From the NCBI RefSeq assembly GCF_001310225.1, contig NZ_CP012898.1, forward strand, positions 2,604,001-2,668,000: DNA of 64,000 bases, given 5' to 3'. Under the pieces are notes generated by a model that was not told where the DNA came from, searched no databases, and was given only the letters and a program-made list of their open reading frames with translations. Positions 62,919 to 64,000 of this stretch are shown in pieces. This stretch comes from Pseudalgibacter alginicilyticus. GTDB lineage: Bacteria > Bacteroidota > Bacteroidia > Flavobacteriales > Flavobacteriaceae. The position numbers were made by a program, and so were the translations under genes. The stretch's first letter is position 1. The number at the start of each line of letters is the position of its first letter.

Positions 62919-64000
62919 TTACTTTTTATTATTTGATTTATCAACATCAGCCATTAAACCAGTAGGATCAATTTCTACAGATTTTACAACTTTTGAAGCA
63001 TCAAAGCTATAGGTTGGATAGGCCCAAGCCCAATCGTTAATAATTGTGGCTTTTGTAGGTTTTTCACCTCGCATCATTTGTAATGGAATGTAAAAATTTT
63101 CCGTACTATTATCCATGTAAGTTACTTTTATATCAATTGGCATTGGCATTAACCCTAAGCGCTCTAAATTAACGGTTTTACCATCTATGGAGCTAATAGC
63201 ATAATCAATAGTGTTAGTTGTTTTAGTAAAATCTGTTAAATACCAGTCTAGTTCTAAGCCAGATGTTTTTTCGGCAACACGAATAAAATCATTAGGTGTT
63301 GGGTGTTTAAAAGCCCAATCTTGGTAGTATTTTTTAAGGGTTTGTTTTAAATTAGCGTCACCAATAACATATCCTAATTGAGCTAAAAACACTTCGCCTT
63401 TACTATATGCCGAGGCACCATAAGAAAAGTTAAAATTGTACCTATCAGCATGAGTTGTTAGGGGTTGTTCCAATCCAGATTCTACCAATTTAAAATAGTT
63501 ATTATATGCACCAACAGTTGGATTGTCTTTTTGATATCCTGTAAGTTCTGCTTCGGCTAAATCACTTATGTAGCTTGTAAAACCTTCATCCATCCATTCG
63601 TGTTTTGATTCATTAGTGGCCAATAAAAATTGAAACCATGAATGCGCTAGCTCGTGAGCAGTAACACCAAATAAACTACCGAATTTACGTTCGCCAGTAA
63701 TTAAGGTACACATACCGTATTCCATACCACCATCACCACCTTGTATGACTGAATATTGTTTATAAGGATAGTTTCCAATTTGTTTGCTGAAATACTGCAT
63801 TAATTCAACAGTTTTTGGTTGTAAACGTTTCCAATTATCTTTTATATCAGGATTGTTTTTGTATAAAAAATGTAAAACAGGACCGTTAGGTACTTGTACA
63901 GTATCATGGATATAATCTGGGTCTGCAGCCCAAGTAAAATCATGTACATTAGGTGCTTTAAAATGCCATGTTAATTTATTTCCATCAGGTTGGTTTATGG
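62919..64000 (-). CDS. M1 family metallopeptidase (C-terminal part; start beyond the right edge)
   Basis: Reading the minus strand inward from base 64000 gives about 359 residues without a stop until 62919; the frame is already open at the edge, so the N-terminus lies outside. The zinc motif HELAHSW follows the exopeptidase-type GGMEYGM, and the second zinc Glu is in MDEGFTSYISDLAEAE. The tail has no cell-surface sorting motif. It is an aminopeptidase of the gluzincin M1 type. An internal ATG at 63800 is not the real start because coding continues upstream of it. Confidence 0.93.
   Translation of the reverse strand, partial: INQPDGNKLTWHFKAPNVHDFTWAADPDYIHDTVQVPNGPVLHFLYKNNPDIKDNWKRLQPKTVELMQYFSKQIGNYPYKQYSVIQGGDGGMEYGMCTLITGERKFGSLFGVTAHELAHSWFQFLLATNESKHEWMDEGFTSYISDLAEAELTGYQKDNPTVGAYNNYFKLVESGLEQPLTTHADRYNFNFSYGASAYSKGEVFLAQLGYVIGDANLKQTLKKYYQDWAFKHPTPNDFIRVAEKTSGLELDWYLTDFTKTTNTIDYAISSIDGKTVNLERLGLMPMPIDIKVTYMDNSTENFYIPLQMMRGEKPTKATIINDWAWAYPTYSFDASKVVKSVEIDPTGLMADVDKSNNKK

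Overview
The window reads as the chromosome of a Flavobacteriaceae-type Bacteroidota bacterium. The DNA is strongly AT-rich. Recurring upstream boxes match the Bacteroidota -7 element TAnnTTTG, and several proteins carry type IX secretion (T9SS) C-terminal sorting domains. Marker families also point this way: DUF4837, DUF4175, DUF4249 paired with a TonB receptor, DUF6909, an RNase R and a GlnRS with a C-terminal extension. No phage, IS transposase, CRISPR array or rRNA was seen.

Layout. 1-10.4 kb (minus strand): a surface-polysaccharide operon running M23 peptidase > GH3 > DUF6909 > Wzz-like > rfbB-rfbA-rfbC-rfbD > wecB > wecC (wecC leaves the window). It makes dTDP-L-rhamnose and UDP-ManNAc(A) precursors; rfbD appears C-terminally truncated. 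10.6-21.2 kb: tatA, a DUF4837 lipoprotein, an MltD-like transglycosylase, pgk, holB, a DUF4249/TonB receptor pair, an OmpH/Skp-like chaperone and a methyltransferase. 21.2-27.3 kb: mnmG flanked by two parS-like palindromes, ybeY and a giant DUF4175 protein. Coding polarity then switches at 27.3 kb from mostly minus to mostly plus, which with the parS sites suggests proximity to the replication origin.

27.4-45.2 kb: gltX, a 7TM-LuxR regulator, four repeat-rich T9SS cargo proteins (BspA-type LRR, a type-B LRR protein, an ELWxxDGT-repeat protein and a second larger BspA-type LRR), a gene graveyard at 31.9-32.9 kb, the rnpA-DUF4349-S41 protease operon, a double-OmpA protein, and a minus-strand group (ElaA-like acetyltransferase, CDF transporter, rpiB). 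The ELWxxDGT gene has its signal peptide knocked out of frame by a perfect 34-bp tandem duplication.

45.4-64 kb: rnr, DUF2807, a hybrid histidine kinase converging on a sigma-54 response regulator, a small secreted PepSY-like protein with a candidate sigma-54 promoter and upstream activator site, LysE, tRNA-Cys(GCA), divergent folB/glnS, small membrane and acetyltransferase genes, an SPFH protein, an outer-membrane barrel, a Tat-exported glycoside hydrolase-like lipoprotein, an alginate-lyase-family protein, and the C-terminal part of an M1 aminopeptidase that runs off the right edge.

The most interesting leads are the duplication that switches off the ELWxxDGT protein, the sigma-54 circuit at 50.9-52.9 kb, the nucleoside-phosphorylase-like DUF6909 protein beside a GH3 enzyme in the polysaccharide operon, and the parS pair around mnmG. 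All functional statements are from reading sequence only; no database search was run.
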